Shown here piece by piece: positions 36,101 to 46,716 of a DNA stretch of 64,000 nt. This DNA is from Eutypa lata (Eukaryota; Ascomycota; Sordariomycetes; Xylariales; Diatrypaceae). The position numbers and the translations under genes are program-made. The notes beneath the pieces are model-generated. The model did no database searches, was not told the origin of the DNA, and was given only the letters and a program-made list of their open reading frames with translations. Each line of letters begins with the position of its first letter. Position 1 is the first letter of the stretch. The DNA is taken from NCBI GenBank assembly GCA_022661535.1, contig JAKULF010000009.1, forward strand, positions 1,178,001-1,242,000, in the 5' to 3' direction.

Positions 36101-38024
36101 TGAACATACCTCCGTGGACTTCCTTTATTTCGAGTTACTTAGTACAGCGTCCACTGACCGAATCCTGCAGTGGAACTTACACGACAGAGCCAACAGTCCG
36201 TCACGGGTTCATTGTCTTTGTCCAACATCAGCAATAAGTAATCTCAAACACCTGGAAGGTATCACTTCAACCTCAATAAACCGTTTCCAACTATCAAAAT
36301 CGGGGTAGGTTGGTAGTTGAAGCTCCGAATAAATATCTGGAACGATAATGTATTGATCAATATTTTTACTGCGTTATGCAGGTCCCAATCCAGCGATTGG
36401 CTAATTAATCGGCGCATGAGATTACTTGCGTCAATATCTAGCCTCTAGTTACCGGCTTACATGTCTAAGCATTCGTTCAGATGAGCAATAAATGCAGAAG
36501 TTGCTTGAGTTGGTGCTCCTGTCGTGCCACGATCAGATTACCAATTAATCGCATATATGGCGTGGTTATTTTCCTTTATCGCATCATGTTTTCCTTTCAG
36601 GTGAGACCAGAATGAACGGAATGAACGTCCCATTTAGGACTTCTCTCTACCCTGTTATACGATCCGTACGGCACGTGGAGCGAGGACACTATATATAGGA
36701 TTCGTTGAGCATGGGGTGCTTAAAAGCGAGGACCACACCAAGCTTGCATGTCTCTGTTTTGAAACAAACACCCAATCCTTTAGCCCCAAAGTCCCAAAGC
36801 CTCAAGGGTTGCTACGCTGAGCTGAGAGAGAACGATGCAGATCAGATTTAAGACAAGCCCGATCGGCTTCCCGATCAAGGCAAAACGCTACAGCAGGAAG
36901 AGGAAAGTATTGAAGATGATCCTCACTGACAGGTGGGTACCGATTACCGGATTCGGGGAGCTTATGTGGACTTAACGAACTAAGTTTAGGGCTCAGGACT
37001 CTATTTCTATTCTCACCTAAGATAGTTAACTAGCGGTCCTATCTAATCCCAAGCTGACCCGGTAGGAAAGTCACGTAGAGATCCGACCCCGATATGTCAG
37101 TTTGTGTGTCTAGATCTCAGGAGTTAGACAGACAAACAGACGATGGCCTCACAGCACGCACATCAGACGCGGCTAAAAGAAATACTTCGCATACTTTCAC
37201 CCCGACTTTAAACCGCACACAAATCTCCACGCCTACGCCGCGCCGCAATGGAGGCCGAAAGAAGCACTCGGACTGCTCGACACAGTAAGCAGCGACCGCC
37301 TGGGCGCGCGGTCCCGAATCAATGGGCTGGACTGAACTTGGACCGGCTGGGCTCCCCTCGGTTGACGCTATCCCCAAACGCGCAACTGCAAAGCCTGACC
37401 TAATTTCTCGTGCTGCGCCAAACGACAAGACACCTTTTTGCGGCGCAATCCGCACGCTTTCACCTCGTCTTTTGGTAACTGGAAAGCTGACAGGGAAGGG
37501 GGGAAAACAACCAGCTACATACTTTGGTAGATATGACAGCTGCCCCGTCTGACTGTTGTGCGCGCAGTCTAGAGCCCGTAAGCAGAACAGCACCTATCGC
37601 CAACGCGAAGAATTGCCTGCCTAGATGGGTAACAGACGAATGTCTCTGCCTCTTCGCGTGGGCCCCCATAATTTACCGACGAACCAACTGGAAGAGAGAG
37701 GCTCAGCCTGGGCGATCTCTCTTGTCTCGCTTCTGAGACACCATGCTACTAACTGCTAGAGCTAGGCAACATGGTGGGAAAGTAGGAAAGTAAGTGCGGT
37801 CGGTGCTTGCGGAGCTCTCTGGGGGGGTGGGCTCTCGGAGAAATATTTTATAAACCATGGAGGGTCCGCCCCATGTGAGGTTCTCGCAGATCTCGAATTC
37901 GATATTCATTCTTCAGATCTCCAGATCCTCAGTATTGAGTAGCTACGTTAGCACTCTGCTTGTCTCTCCTTTTTTTCATCACATTCCTTCAGTGTCTTTA
38001 CGACCTGCCACACTCCTTATTATA

Positions 38025-38048
38025 CACACACACACACACACACACACA
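38025..38048. repeat. (CA)12 dinucleotide repeat
   Basis: Twelve CA units about 100 bp upstream of the GH128 start codon, probably within its 5' UTR or core promoter. Confidence 0.95.
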
Positions 38049-38100
38049 TAACCAGTCACTCCCTATCACCACATTAAGAAGAAGAAAAAATACCAAAATT

Positions 38101-38136
38101 CAAACCCAATATCAAACCCAATATCAAACCCAATAT
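38101..38136 (+). repeat. Three perfect 12-bp repeats just before the GH128 start codon
   Basis: CAAACCCAATAT occurs three times in tandem, followed by CAAAATCAAA and the ATG at 38147. The tract has almost no G and would be an unstructured 5' leader, a common feature of well-translated fungal secretory genes. Confidence 0.93.
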
Positions 38137-38146
38137 CAAAATCAAA

Positions 38147-39028
38147 ATGAAGTTCTTCCAATCCGTCTGCCTCGCGACCTCCCTGCTCCTGGCGAGCCCC
38201 ACCAACGCAGCCCCCATCGCCCACAAGCGGCAGAACACCGGGGCGAAGAAGCGCATCGCGCTCTGGGAGTGGACGCTGACGCGGGACGTGCCGTCGTACC
38301 CGGCGATCCAGAGCACGGCGACGTCGCTCGGGACGTCGACGGAGATCGCGGCGGTCATGAACTGGGAGGGGTGGCAGCCGACCGAGGTGCCGGTGGCCTT
38401 CGAGCCGATGGCGCGGGTGCTGGACAGCTTCGGCGGCGACGCGTGGACGCAGCTCACGGGGTCGCTGGCGACGCAGCAGCAGGCGGGCGTGGCCTCGCCG
38501 CCCGTGCACTTCCTCAACGAGCCCGAGCGCCAGGGCGTCTCGGCCGCCGACGCCGCCAACACGTGGCGCGGGAGCTTCGCGCCGCTGCGCGCCCAGTACG
38601 GCGCCAAGCTCGTGGGGCCCGCGCCCGCGAGCGACCCGGCCGGCTCCGCCTGGCTCCAGGAGTTCATGTCGTACCTGGGCGCTGACGAGAAGCCCGACTA
38701 CCTGGGCGTCCACTTCTACACGGCGCAGAGCACCGCCTCCAGCGACGAGGTCGCCGCCGCCCAGGCCTACATCCGGGGCCAGTACGACGCCTACGGCATC
38801 CCCGTCGTCGTGTCGGAGATCGCGAGCACCAACCGCGACGCGGGCGAGGTCGACTCCTTCACGCGCCAGATGGCGCAGTGGCTCGATGCCCAGGACTGGG
38901 TCTTCCAGTATGGCTTCTTCGGCATGTCGCGCGAGGTCACGAACGACTTCGTCAGCCCGGCCGCGCAGCTGCTCGATTTCAACGGCAACTTGACGCCGCT
39001 TGGTCTGTTTTACGCCGGTTTCGAGTAG
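38147..39028 (+). CDS. Secreted GH128 glycoside hydrolase (beta-1,3-glucanase type)
   Basis: A single exon of 293 residues. A signal peptide (about residues 1-22) is followed by HKRQ, a Lys-Arg site fitting Kex2 cleavage near residue 28. The catalytic core starts KKRIALWEWTLTRDVPSY. The likely acid/base Glu125 lies in FLNEPE and the likely nucleophile Glu224 in VVVSEIAS. YLGVHFY is a further conserved strand. GH128 (the glycosyl hydrolase catalytic core family, with yeast Asl1 relatives) acts on beta-1,3-glucan of cell walls or plant callose. The coding sequence is strongly G/C-ending, unlike the flanks. This bias also creates long antisense frames, which should be ignored. The 5' leader carries the 12-bp triplicate repeat. 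Confidence 0.92.
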   Translation: MKFFQSVCLATSLLLASPTNAAPIAHKRQNTGAKKRIALWEWTLTRDVPSYPAIQSTATSLGTSTEIAAVMNWEGWQPTEVPVAFEPMARVLDSFGGDAWTQLTGSLATQQQAGVASPPVHFLNEPERQGVSAADAANTWRGSFAPLRAQYGAKLVGPAPASDPAGSAWLQEFMSYLGADEKPDYLGVHFYTAQSTASSDEVAAAQAYIRGQYDAYGIPVVVSEIASTNRDAGEVDSFTRQMAQWLDAQDWVFQYGFFGMSREVTNDFVSPAAQLLDFNGNLTPLGLFYAGFE

Positions 39029-40340
39029 AGAGAAAATGTGATATTTGGAAAAGGGGGCGAAAAGGAGAAGGAGCGTTGCTTTATCAGGTGGTCTGGATTG
39101 GGTAGGATAGGGTAGGGTAGGGTAGGGTACGACTAGGATTGGATTGGATTGGATGGGATGGGATGGGTTGGATTGGGATGATGCATGAGGGAAAGAAGGG
39201 TGTTTAGGAGTTTTGGTCTTCTTCATATGGAAGACAGGAGAGCTCCCTGTATTCCCCCTTTCTTCGATTCTTGTATATATTTTATCTCCGGGGGGACACC
39301 TTGAATGTCTACCCTTATCTACCAGTTGTATATACACACTCGCTTCGGTTCTTGTATAATATACGAACCACATCAAAGATCAAAGCTGCTTATCCTTATG
39401 AATTGTAGACCATTACGTAGGCTAGTTACTTATGTCTTTTGAGCTGAACTATAACGCGATGACGACATGGTTGGATGCTGCATAATATCATGATATATAC
39501 TTCTCGGTTGATATCTAGGATCAGCTAATCTCCTGCATTTTGCAGTCGATTTCCCTGGCCCCACTTCTTCGTCCGAAGAAATAAAAATAGTAATATCTTG
39601 GGGAATTGGATGAATACCGCCACGGTGATGTTGTATTAACAATAAAGAAGATGGACTACATGGTCCCGCAAGGCCATTATAAAGACCCAAACCTACTCTA
39701 GCAAAGGGTTTAAAATGCGAATAGGTTGATTTCATTCTTGAAAAGCAGAAAACACATTAGAGTGATAACTAACCTGAGGAATCATTTGGGGCAAAATACA
39801 TGTATGATGTTGATTTTCCCCTTTGGAGATGGGTTTTACAAATGTGTGCTAAGCTCGAGACCCAAACAGCTTCAACGATAGGACTCTTCCTTTCTCTCAC
39901 CTAACAAATACCGCGATAAAGGAATTCCAATAATTTATTGGTTCTATCACTAACATACTAGTCATGGGATATGACTAAAATGTGACGTATCCTTGTTTAT
40001 TCCCTTTAAGTCCAGGATCCTATCCGAAATGTGTGCGCTCATTTTGTATCGTGCACTGGATTATCTAGAACTCTCATTGAATGACATGGTAGAAGAAGTA
40101 ACGGTGTAATAATGATTTGATATATTTGGTTAATATATGTATATACAATCCAAACAAAGTAAATTCCAATGCCTTGGGGGTGTATCATGCAATAAGTAAA
40201 ACACCCGACCCTGGACGCCTGACCTGTCCTTATGCACCGATCCTAGATGCTCCTTTTCCTCTTCTTACTGTGTATCCAGGCCGGTTAATTGTGTAGACCA
40301 ACTAGATGCAATGTGTATGAACTAGTTTATTTTGTTGGAA
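39029..40340. other. 1.3-kb spacer 3' of GH128
   Basis: The part next to GH128 holds the G-rich tandem tract listed separately. The rest is AT-leaning and shows no gene or RNA. Confidence 0.5.
39097..39180. repeat. Imperfect GGGTA / GGATT / GGATG pentamer tract
   Basis: Successive short pentamers GGGTA, GGATT and GGATG, just downstream of the GH128 stop codon. It is a local minisatellite, not the TTAGGG telomere repeat. Confidence 0.8.
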
Positions 40341-40683
40341 TCACCAGCGACCCATCTGCTCCTTAAGAACGTACTCGCAGGCCAACGGCCAACCCAACAC
40401 GACTGCGAGACCGGGGAAGTAGCTGTTGCGGGAAAGAATGTTAGAATCTGAAATCATCGCCCAAGAGAAATAAGATAGGAAGGATGGAAGGGCATGCTTA
40501 CATAGCGGCTTGCTGAGCTCTGGTCTTGACGATCCGACCCCAGTCTCCCTTATGCAGGGCACCGACGTTGGGCATGGGCGTGGGGTGCGCTTCGAAGCTC
40601 CTCGCGAACTGTCGCATGCTCGATAGACCACGGACTCCTGTCCTGCGGGGCACGATTTGGAATGCTGCTCGGATGGCCGACAT
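40341..40683 (-). CDS. Small mitochondrial-type single-TM protein, 87 residues
   Basis: Two exons, 40683-40502 and 40422-40341, on the minus strand. The intron has GTAAGC, a TTCTAAC branch site and CAG. The N-terminus (MSAIRAAFQIVPRRTGVRGL) is rich in Arg and hydroxylated residues with no acid, as in mitochondrial presequences. A middle segment PMPNVGALHKGDWGRIVKTR leads into one TM span, YFPGLAVVLGWPLACEYVL, and a short KEQMGRW tail. The layout is that of small accessory subunits of respiratory-chain complexes or ATP synthase. I cannot assign it to a particular subunit, so the role is left open. Evidence that it is a real gene comes from clean splice sites, the targeting-type N-terminus and an intact frame. 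Confidence 0.7.
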
Positions 40684-42353
40684 GTTGAGTGTGTAGATGG
40701 TTTTTTGTTGTTGTAGGGTAGTAGAGAGATAGATGAGAAGTTGTTTTGAATGTTGTCGCTTGACTAGGATATATTCAAGATGTTATACTTTAATCTGGTT
40801 GTGTGTTTGTATGTGTGTGGTGACTGATGAGTGATCGTGATGATGATGATAATGATGAGGCTCTCTGTGGCAATTCTCAGCTTCATGGCGGCTGCTCTTA
40901 TACTTACCAGCAGTAGCGCAGACAGACACGACGGTATCGAACGGGCACTCGCCGCGTTCAGACAAGAAGGTTCGCAGCATTGGGCGATCCTTTCGTGCGC
41001 GGCCGGCCTCAGGCTCCGTCAACCGTCCGGGCGGATCACTCGATCTCATGTTAATGTGTACTCCATCAGACCACCGCAGAGCGCGAGTAGTAAGAAAAAG
41101 GGGAGCATGCGCTCGCGTTGAAGCAATAGCTAAAGCGTTAGGCGAAAAGCAACCGGGCGATAGTATGGCCTCGCTACGCTTCATTAGTCGAAAACCACCT
41201 ATGTAATTAGCTTGCCAGAACCTTTCAGGTTGGTCCTAACCCCATTTTGAAGCTGATCAGGTGCGCCTCGCGAATGAGACTCGAGGAATTAAAAATGCGG
41301 CTCTACTTTTTTTCCTGAAAGGGTAATCTGGGTAAGGTTCCATCGTGCGACCGTGGTTCGCGCGTGGTGTGACTATCTATGCGTAGGGCGGCGGTCCAGA
41401 ACCTGGGACGCTTCCAACGGTAGCCGCCGACGGGCCTGGCCGGCGGAACCGAAAGAAAAGAAATTCCCCGCCATCTCCCCCACTGTGAGAAGGACAACGT
41501 TTAATATGAACTCGACCAACGCAAACACATGCAGCTGAAATGACAGGCGGAAATGACGTAGATATTGAATTGTTTGGTAATAATCGTCTGACTTAAGACA
41601 TATAACAGCTGAGTTGGTAAGGCTTTTGTTGCGTTTTGGTCCACAGACCTACCCAACCCGCTGGGCCGCGTTCGGTTCCTCAGTCACTAACTAGACTAAT
41701 CCGTGGACCCGTCTTTGTGGTAAGTTATTCAGGTACGATACATTAGCTACTCATGTAACTACCATCTGGCCTCTAGGAGCCCGTTAGAAGAGAGATGTTA
41801 TTCCACGGTATTTGCTTACAATATACTAGCTCAGATTATCGGAAACTTCGCATGGCAACTTACATCATCGCTCGACTGACCTAGTGTTCTAATTAGTTAT
41901 CTCGTCGATATTATTTCTTCTTCACCCCTGGAAATCGAGATTATCTCGAGCTTGTGTAGGAGAGGCTTACTTGCTTGCTAGCTACCACCTTACATAGAGT
42001 CAAATAGGGCATCAACATCTATATTGCAATACACAAAATGAATGACATAAACATTTATTATTTCAATACTAGCAGCGAAGGAACCGTGCACGGCTAATCC
42101 ACCCCTTGTTCTAGACATATCGTGTCCCAACCGTGACCTTTTACCTGGCACATTATCCTAGAGAAGGCCAACGCCCAACACCGTATCCCACGCCATATCC
42201 CGTACCACGTATATACAACACACGTAATCGCTAAAGGGGCTCATGGAAACCCAGGCTACTCCCAATGTTCCGCATTCTAATACCAAAGCATCAATCCGTG
42301 CATACGACATAAGATAAATCCTGACTCGAAATCAACATGTTTCAGACGACCAA
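40684..42353. other. 1.7-kb spacer between two minus-strand genes
   Basis: It covers the promoter of the small mitochondrial-type gene and the 3' side of the DUF7053 gene. GAT/TGATGA-rich words occur at about 40,825-40,860. No gene or RNA was recognised. Confidence 0.5.
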
Positions 42354-43655
42354 CTACCGATGACCAACCCTGGCGTAATCTGCCGGATTGTAAGGCCGGT
42401 ACGGCCCTTGCGCCGGAGCCCCCGGCGGCGGTGGATTCCGATGTTCCTCCAACGTCTCGCGATGCGTCGGCAGTTCAGCCGAGAAGCCCTTAGAGTCGAG
42501 ACCCGGCGATCCGAAGCCACCACCACCTTCACGTCCACCGCTACCGCTCCCAGCGTCCGATGAGTACGACGTCGGCCGGGAGCTGTTTTGCGACGGGCTA
42601 GGTTGGCCTCCTGCGCCTCCTCCCCCGGACCACCGCCAGCCGTCCGACGAATGTTGCGATAGATTCGATGTCGCAGTCGAGGCCCTGTCGCGCATCGGGT
42701 GGACGGCCCCGGGCTGTGGCGGAGGCTGTAGATTCGGTGATGCGTGGTAGAAGTCTCCTGGTAGTTCCATCACTACTGCCGCCGAAGGGTTCTGCGGCGG
42801 TTGCTTGTAAGGCGTTTCCACGTTGGGTAGTTCGACGGCCTGCTGCTGGTATGGTTTATTGCCGTACATGGCATATTGCGCGCTCGATGATGTCCCTGGC
42901 CTGCTCCCCTGTTGTTGTTGCTGCTGCTGCTGTTGAAACGACATCGGTCGCGGAACCTGGTATGGGATCGACGGGGATAACGGCGGAGAGAACAACGGGG
43001 TGCCCGGGGGCGATATCGCGCTGCCACCACCGGTATTATACGTCTTATCGCGGGGGTTCAGGGTCTTGATCTTGCCGTCCTCGATCATGGCCTGTAGGAC
43101 GCCGGCGTCGAGCAGCTCCGCCTTCTTCATGATGCGCGCGACCATCTCCTTGCTGGCGGTCTTCATCTGAGACTTGACGAGCCCCATCATAGCAATGTTG
43201 CACTTGATCTCGATATCCTCGCGGAGGTACAGGCCGTCGCGCGGGGCCCCGAGCGCGGCGAGCCCGATCTCGGGCCGGGGCTCGGGGGGCTCGACGCCCG
43301 GCTGGTTGCCGCCGATGCGGTAGCGCACGCGCAGGTCGACGCTGGCCGGCGCGTAGATGTGCGTCTGCAGGCCCCAGGGGAGGTCGTGGAAGCACCCGTT
43401 GAAGCTGATGACGCCCGACCCCAGCTTCCCGATCCCCGGGATGTACTGCACGCGCTCGGTGATCTCGTACCAGGTCGAGAAGTACTCGTCGGCGGCGGCG
43501 TTGCGCGGCGCCTGGATCTGCTTGTGCGACAGCACCAGCGGGTTCAGGGTGATCGTCTCGCTGTGGCTGTGCAGGATGTCGATGGCGAGCTGCCGCGGGA
43601 TGAAGCCCGGAATCGGCGTCACTACCGTGTATACCTCCTTCTTGCGGAGAACCAT
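42354..43655 (-). CDS. DUF7053 domain protein with low-complexity tail
   Basis: An intronless gene of 433 residues. The first 180 or so residues match the fungal DUF7053 pattern: MVLRKKEVYTVVTPIPGFIP, RQLAIDILHSHSETITLNPL, YSTWYEIT-like FSTWYEITERVQYIPG, and LYLREDIEIKCNIAMMGLVK. It ends with KKAELLDAGVLQAMIEDGKI. The domain is widespread in Pezizomycotina and has no established biochemical role that I know of; its strand pattern resembles lipid-binding START-like folds, but that is a guess. The rest is Pro/Gln/Ser/Gly-rich with a Q9 run and is probably disordered. There is no signal peptide or TM span. Codon use in the N-terminal half is strongly G/C-ending, which creates antisense frames. 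The 5' leader holds a 16-bp tandem repeat. Confidence 0.85.
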   Translation of the reverse strand: MVLRKKEVYTVVTPIPGFIPRQLAIDILHSHSETITLNPLVLSHKQIQAPRNAAADEYFSTWYEITERVQYIPGIGKLGSGVISFNGCFHDLPWGLQTHIYAPASVDLRVRYRIGGNQPGVEPPEPRPEIGLAALGAPRDGLYLREDIEIKCNIAMMGLVKSQMKTASKEMVARIMKKAELLDAGVLQAMIEDGKIKTLNPRDKTYNTGGGSAISPPGTPLFSPPLSPSIPYQVPRPMSFQQQQQQQQQGSRPGTSSSAQYAMYGNKPYQQQAVELPNVETPYKQPPQNPSAAVVMELPGDFYHASPNLQPPPQPGAVHPMRDRASTATSNLSQHSSDGWRWSGGGGAGGQPSPSQNSSRPTSYSSDAGSGSGGREGGGGFGSPGLDSKGFSAELPTHRETLEEHRNPPPPGAPAQGPYRPYNPADYARVGHR

Positions 43656-43688
43656 GGCTGATGGCGACTTCTTTTTTGTGTATGTTGC

Positions 43689-43720
43689 GATCGGTCGATT
43701 GATTGATCGGTCGATCGATT
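43689..43720. repeat. Tandem pair of 16-mers upstream of the DUF7053 start
   Basis: GATCGGTCGATTGATT at 43,689-43,704 is followed by GATCGGTCGATCGATT with one change. It lies 34 bp upstream of the start codon, in the presumed 5' UTR. Confidence 0.85.
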
Positions 43721-44460
43721 GGAGTCGAGAGCGTGGGCGATATTATGCGACGACGTAAGCGACGATGCTGTTGACGAAAAAAATAAGGTTATGGTGGCTG
43801 TTTGCTCTGAGACAATCGGCGGTAGTGACTGTGTGTGTGTCTGTGTAGTTGTAGGAGGGTAGGTGGTTGGATAGATAGCGGAATATGCACTTTCTGTCTA
43901 GCGTAATCAAATCTACTATAAGAATGCTAACCAACAGATAACGTTGCAATAGACCCGAGAAATTCAAAGATCCGACAGGACGGAAATAGAAACGAGAGGG
44001 GTGGCGTCAGCGCCAATATGTGGTGCTCACTCAACTATCATAGCTGTTATAGCCAGACTAATAACCAATTCAACCCATTGGAGCTGAAGCTGCGCCTCAT
44101 GATTCCTACCTTAGAGGCTAGGTACGAAGTAGATAAACTACCTCTAACGTTAGGTCTCGACGGGATGCTAACTGGATCCATCCCATCCCATCCCATCCCT
44201 AATCTAAGACCTCTTAGTTGGCTTCAAATTCAACGATCAGAGGCTGGGCTTCAATATTACGTTTAGTGCTTGAGTGCCAACTCCGCTGAATGTCTTGCTC
44301 TCGTGTCCTAGCCGATCTATGCATTGCACATGGGGCATGTAACTACGAGTATTCGCGTTGAGACGAAATCTGGGCGGGAGAATGCGTCACTTGGCGCTCG
44401 GCTACAACAAAAGCCGTCCTAACGGGCAGTGGAAAAGCCGATCGCTACACCACCTCAGGT

Positions 44461-44476
44461 ACCTACCTAGGTAGGT
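44461..44476. repeat. 16-bp perfect palindrome ACCTACCTAGGTAGGT
   Basis: One of several TACCTAGGTA-centred palindromes found only in spacers of this window. No function is known. Confidence 0.8.
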
Positions 44477-45354
44477 AGCATTCATACTTGGCTGTGGCGT
44501 GTCATACAACGTCGGCTCCAACAATCCGGGTGAGGACGACGCAACAAAGGAGATAAAAGGCCCCCAATGTCCGGCTATCGAGAGTTTAAAAATTGAGCCG
44601 TTCTATTATCGGTTCAGGTATGTGTCCTTCGGTTTAACCAGATCATTGATGCTGATTGATTCATTCGTACGTATCTCATCAACAAAGGCATTGAACCTTA
44701 GCTCTACTAGTTAGACCAAGCCACACTGAGGGAGAGTGACGTGCGCCCCGCTTTGCCATCGTCATAAGTCCAACTAATAACTTCTATCTAGGGTATTGTT
44801 AGACCTGACTTGGCAGGGATGATTTCTTAACAGCGACCTTAAGGCAACCCCAATATAAAAAAAGGGAGTGAGCTTCTTGATGTTTGAAAACTCCACGGAG
44901 TTGTTCAGATATGACTTATATCTCTATATTTCGAAACCATAAAGTAGCTCCAGGTCTACACTTAAGACTTTCTCCTCGACCTGCAATATATTGATAGCTG
45001 GTTAATCATGAAATGACGTAAAGGCCAAACTAGTAAGTCACTGAAAATTACAACTTGCTCTTTACAATGATACCGTAATAGAGTCTCCATTCATCATGTT
45101 TAGTAGTATTATAACTACGATGGGAGGTAATATCTTCTCCAATAAAGAGGTTGCTACATCTTTGGGACAATTTCCTACCAGGATAGAATAACGAAAGGCT
45201 AGCAAATACTCGGCCGTAGGTGAGAAGTCTGCTAAATGCGATATGAAATGTGGTGAAACGCCTTGGCACACATGAATATACGATAAACGTAATCTCTGCC
45301 TCACCAGCAATGAAGAATCTGCGCCTGGCAAGAAAAGGCCAGTGTCACCGCTCA

Positions 45355-45960
45355 ACCCCCCACGAGTTCGGGTAGACCAAACCTTGAAGCCTCGGTCAAC
45401 CAATTCTCCAGCCCAATTCTCCAGCCCAACTCACTAAAGGTATCGCCTGTCTTCCGTTCCAGGTGAGCTTTTAACTGTGATACGGGGGCTACACTTTCCC
45501 CGGTGAGATGCAAGAGCTCGACGGAACCACAAGTGTCTGGTTCATAATACTCCTGCCCTAGCCGGTGGACGTCTTGTCATTCGCCATTGGTATTGCGACT
45601 GCTGACAGTTGTAGTTCCGCCACCAGTGCCACAGCCGGTTACAAGCGATTGAACCAGTTGCTCTACGAGTGCCTCAGCCGCCGTGTTGACTCGGCTGGAA
45701 TCAAATTGGCCCGACCAGCCCGACATCCTCGGCACGGTCTTCATGGCTCACTCGCGAGGCGCGTAAGATGTTGTGGATGAGATCCAGCTCCGGTGTGTCT
45801 GGGCCCGTGATGTTAGATAGCCGGCAGATGTGCGCTGTGAGTCCCCGTGCAACGCCCACGTTGTGCATGGTTGCCTTCTCGATAAGGACCTCGCTCACCC
45901 ACGGCTAGATCGGGTAGAGCTTACGACCACGGTGATATGGCTCGCGCAAGGTCCCGTTTT
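45355..45960 (-). pseudogene. Relic of a terminal thioester-reductase (R) domain of an NRPS or PKS-NRPS
   Basis: Pieces in several minus-strand frames follow the order of an R domain. WVSEVLIEKAT and CRLSNITGPDTPELDLIHNI (about 45,905-45,705) match the S-K-W-x-S-E-v-L ... R-x-S-x-I-T-G ... LDLi-nilR block of reductases at the end of fungal PKS-NRPS enzymes. Next comes FDSSRVNTAAEALVEQLVQS, then GSVELLHLTGESVAPVSQLK with AHLERKTGDTFSELGW, ending near 45,355. These are separated by stop codons and frame changes, so no intact enzyme can be made. R domains release the thioester-bound product as an aldehyde or alcohol. The adenylation and carrier domains that should separate this from the condensation domain just upstream are missing. 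Confidence 0.7.
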
Positions 45961-46027
45961 TGGAAGAGCAGCCAAAGCAGCCGTCACGGTGCCAGTCTAG
46001 CGCGGCGTCAGTCTGGCCCGGCGCTGG

Positions 46028-46716
46028 TCAAACTCGTGAGTAAGGTCTGGAAGTGACGTACGGAAGTGTGCGGTCGAAACGACACACTGATTGTATTGCA
46101 TATGAAGACTGATAAAGGTGGTAGACGAAAAAAGTAAGAGTGAGGACTAGAGGATACGGACGGCGTTCTCCTTTTCTCAGTTCATCCAGATATTCGATTC
46201 CAAGTTGTTTTGCCGTGGGGATTATAGCTTCTGTGAAGTCTATAGGGTGCACGACGAATAGGGGTTGGAAACTGGTAGCTATCTGATGGTTACCCGTCAG
46301 GAACCTGCGGATTTTAGAAACGCCTGAATGCTCAAAGGTATCATTTCAGCGGCTTTGGCACTAAACCGTGAGAAGAATGAGTCCATGGCTTCCTGGGGAT
46401 TGATGTGTAATGCATCAGGGATCATGTTGATAGTTGGACCTGTCATACGGGAAATCCCGGCAACCGCTGCTGTTCTCCTACCGTTGATAGCTCCGAAGCA
46501 CACATCCTCCATCCCCGTGTAATGCGACATCAGTATTACCCAGACCGCCCAGGGGAAAAGAGCTTTCCTGATGCCGTACGCGGGGAATCTGTCCAGTGTA
46601 AGCGGCCGTTTCAATACTGAAGTTGACGCGGCTCGGGAATTGGGGCTTGGGGCTTGGGGGCCTTGTGGGTAAGGAGTTGGATCGAGTTCGGACAAGACTT
46701 CTTCCAAAATACTCAC
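46028..46716 (-). pseudogene. Relic of an NRPS condensation domain
   Basis: The frame 46,716-46,297 holds the C-terminal lobe of a condensation domain: FPWAVWVILMSHYTGMEDVC, then FGAINGRRTAAVAGISRMTG and PTINMIP, the pattern y-t-g-x-d-D-V-x-F-G ... G-R ... i-x-x-m-x-G-P-T-i-x-x-x-P. The next part, FVVHPIDFTEAIIPTAKQLG then RPYPLVLTLTF, continues the same domain but in another frame (46,252-46,028), after a stop codon at 46,297-46,299. The N-terminal half with the HHxxxDG active site is not visible. Condensation domains join amino-acyl and peptidyl thioesters. With the R-domain relic less than 100 bp away, this is an internally deleted, dead NRPS-type gene. Confidence 0.72.

Larger units (their letters stand above)
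34723..38146. other. 3.4-kb spacer between ATG11 and the GH128 gene
   Basis: Mostly unrecognised. It contains a CACATA-type repeat at about 35,086-35,115, CTAC-rich runs at 35,500-35,530, a TAGGTACCTA palindrome at 35,657-35,666, a possible coding relic at 35,906-36,100 on the minus strand, and a (CA)12 tract at 38,025-38,048. A 49-codon frame from 36,835 has no recognisable content. Confidence 0.5.
43656..45354. other. 1.7-kb spacer: DUF7053 promoter to NRPS relic
   Basis: The part nearest DUF7053 includes the 16-bp tandem repeat. Further on are four CATCC units at 44,179-44,198 and a perfect 16-bp palindrome at 44,461-44,476. A 113-codon minus frame ending at 45,062 overlaps the end of the reductase relic in another frame and has no recognisable domain. 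Confidence 0.5.

Noticed and set aside
36835..36984. 49-codon frame downstream of a TATATATA element at about 36,690
   Set aside because: Basic peptide of no known family; too short and without homology or splice support to call.
37117..37593. 158-codon minus-strand frame in the ATG11-GH128 spacer
   Set aside because: No domain, no consistent codon pattern and overlapping frames of similar quality on the other strand.
39097..39140. GGGTA repeats as an internal telomere tract
   Set aside because: The unit is five bases and degenerates into GGATT/GGATG; it is not TTAGGG.
38066..39376. 436-codon minus-strand open frame over the GH128 gene
   Set aside because: It is antisense to a well-supported gene; the Arg/Gly/Val-rich product is an artefact of G/C-ending codons on the other strand.
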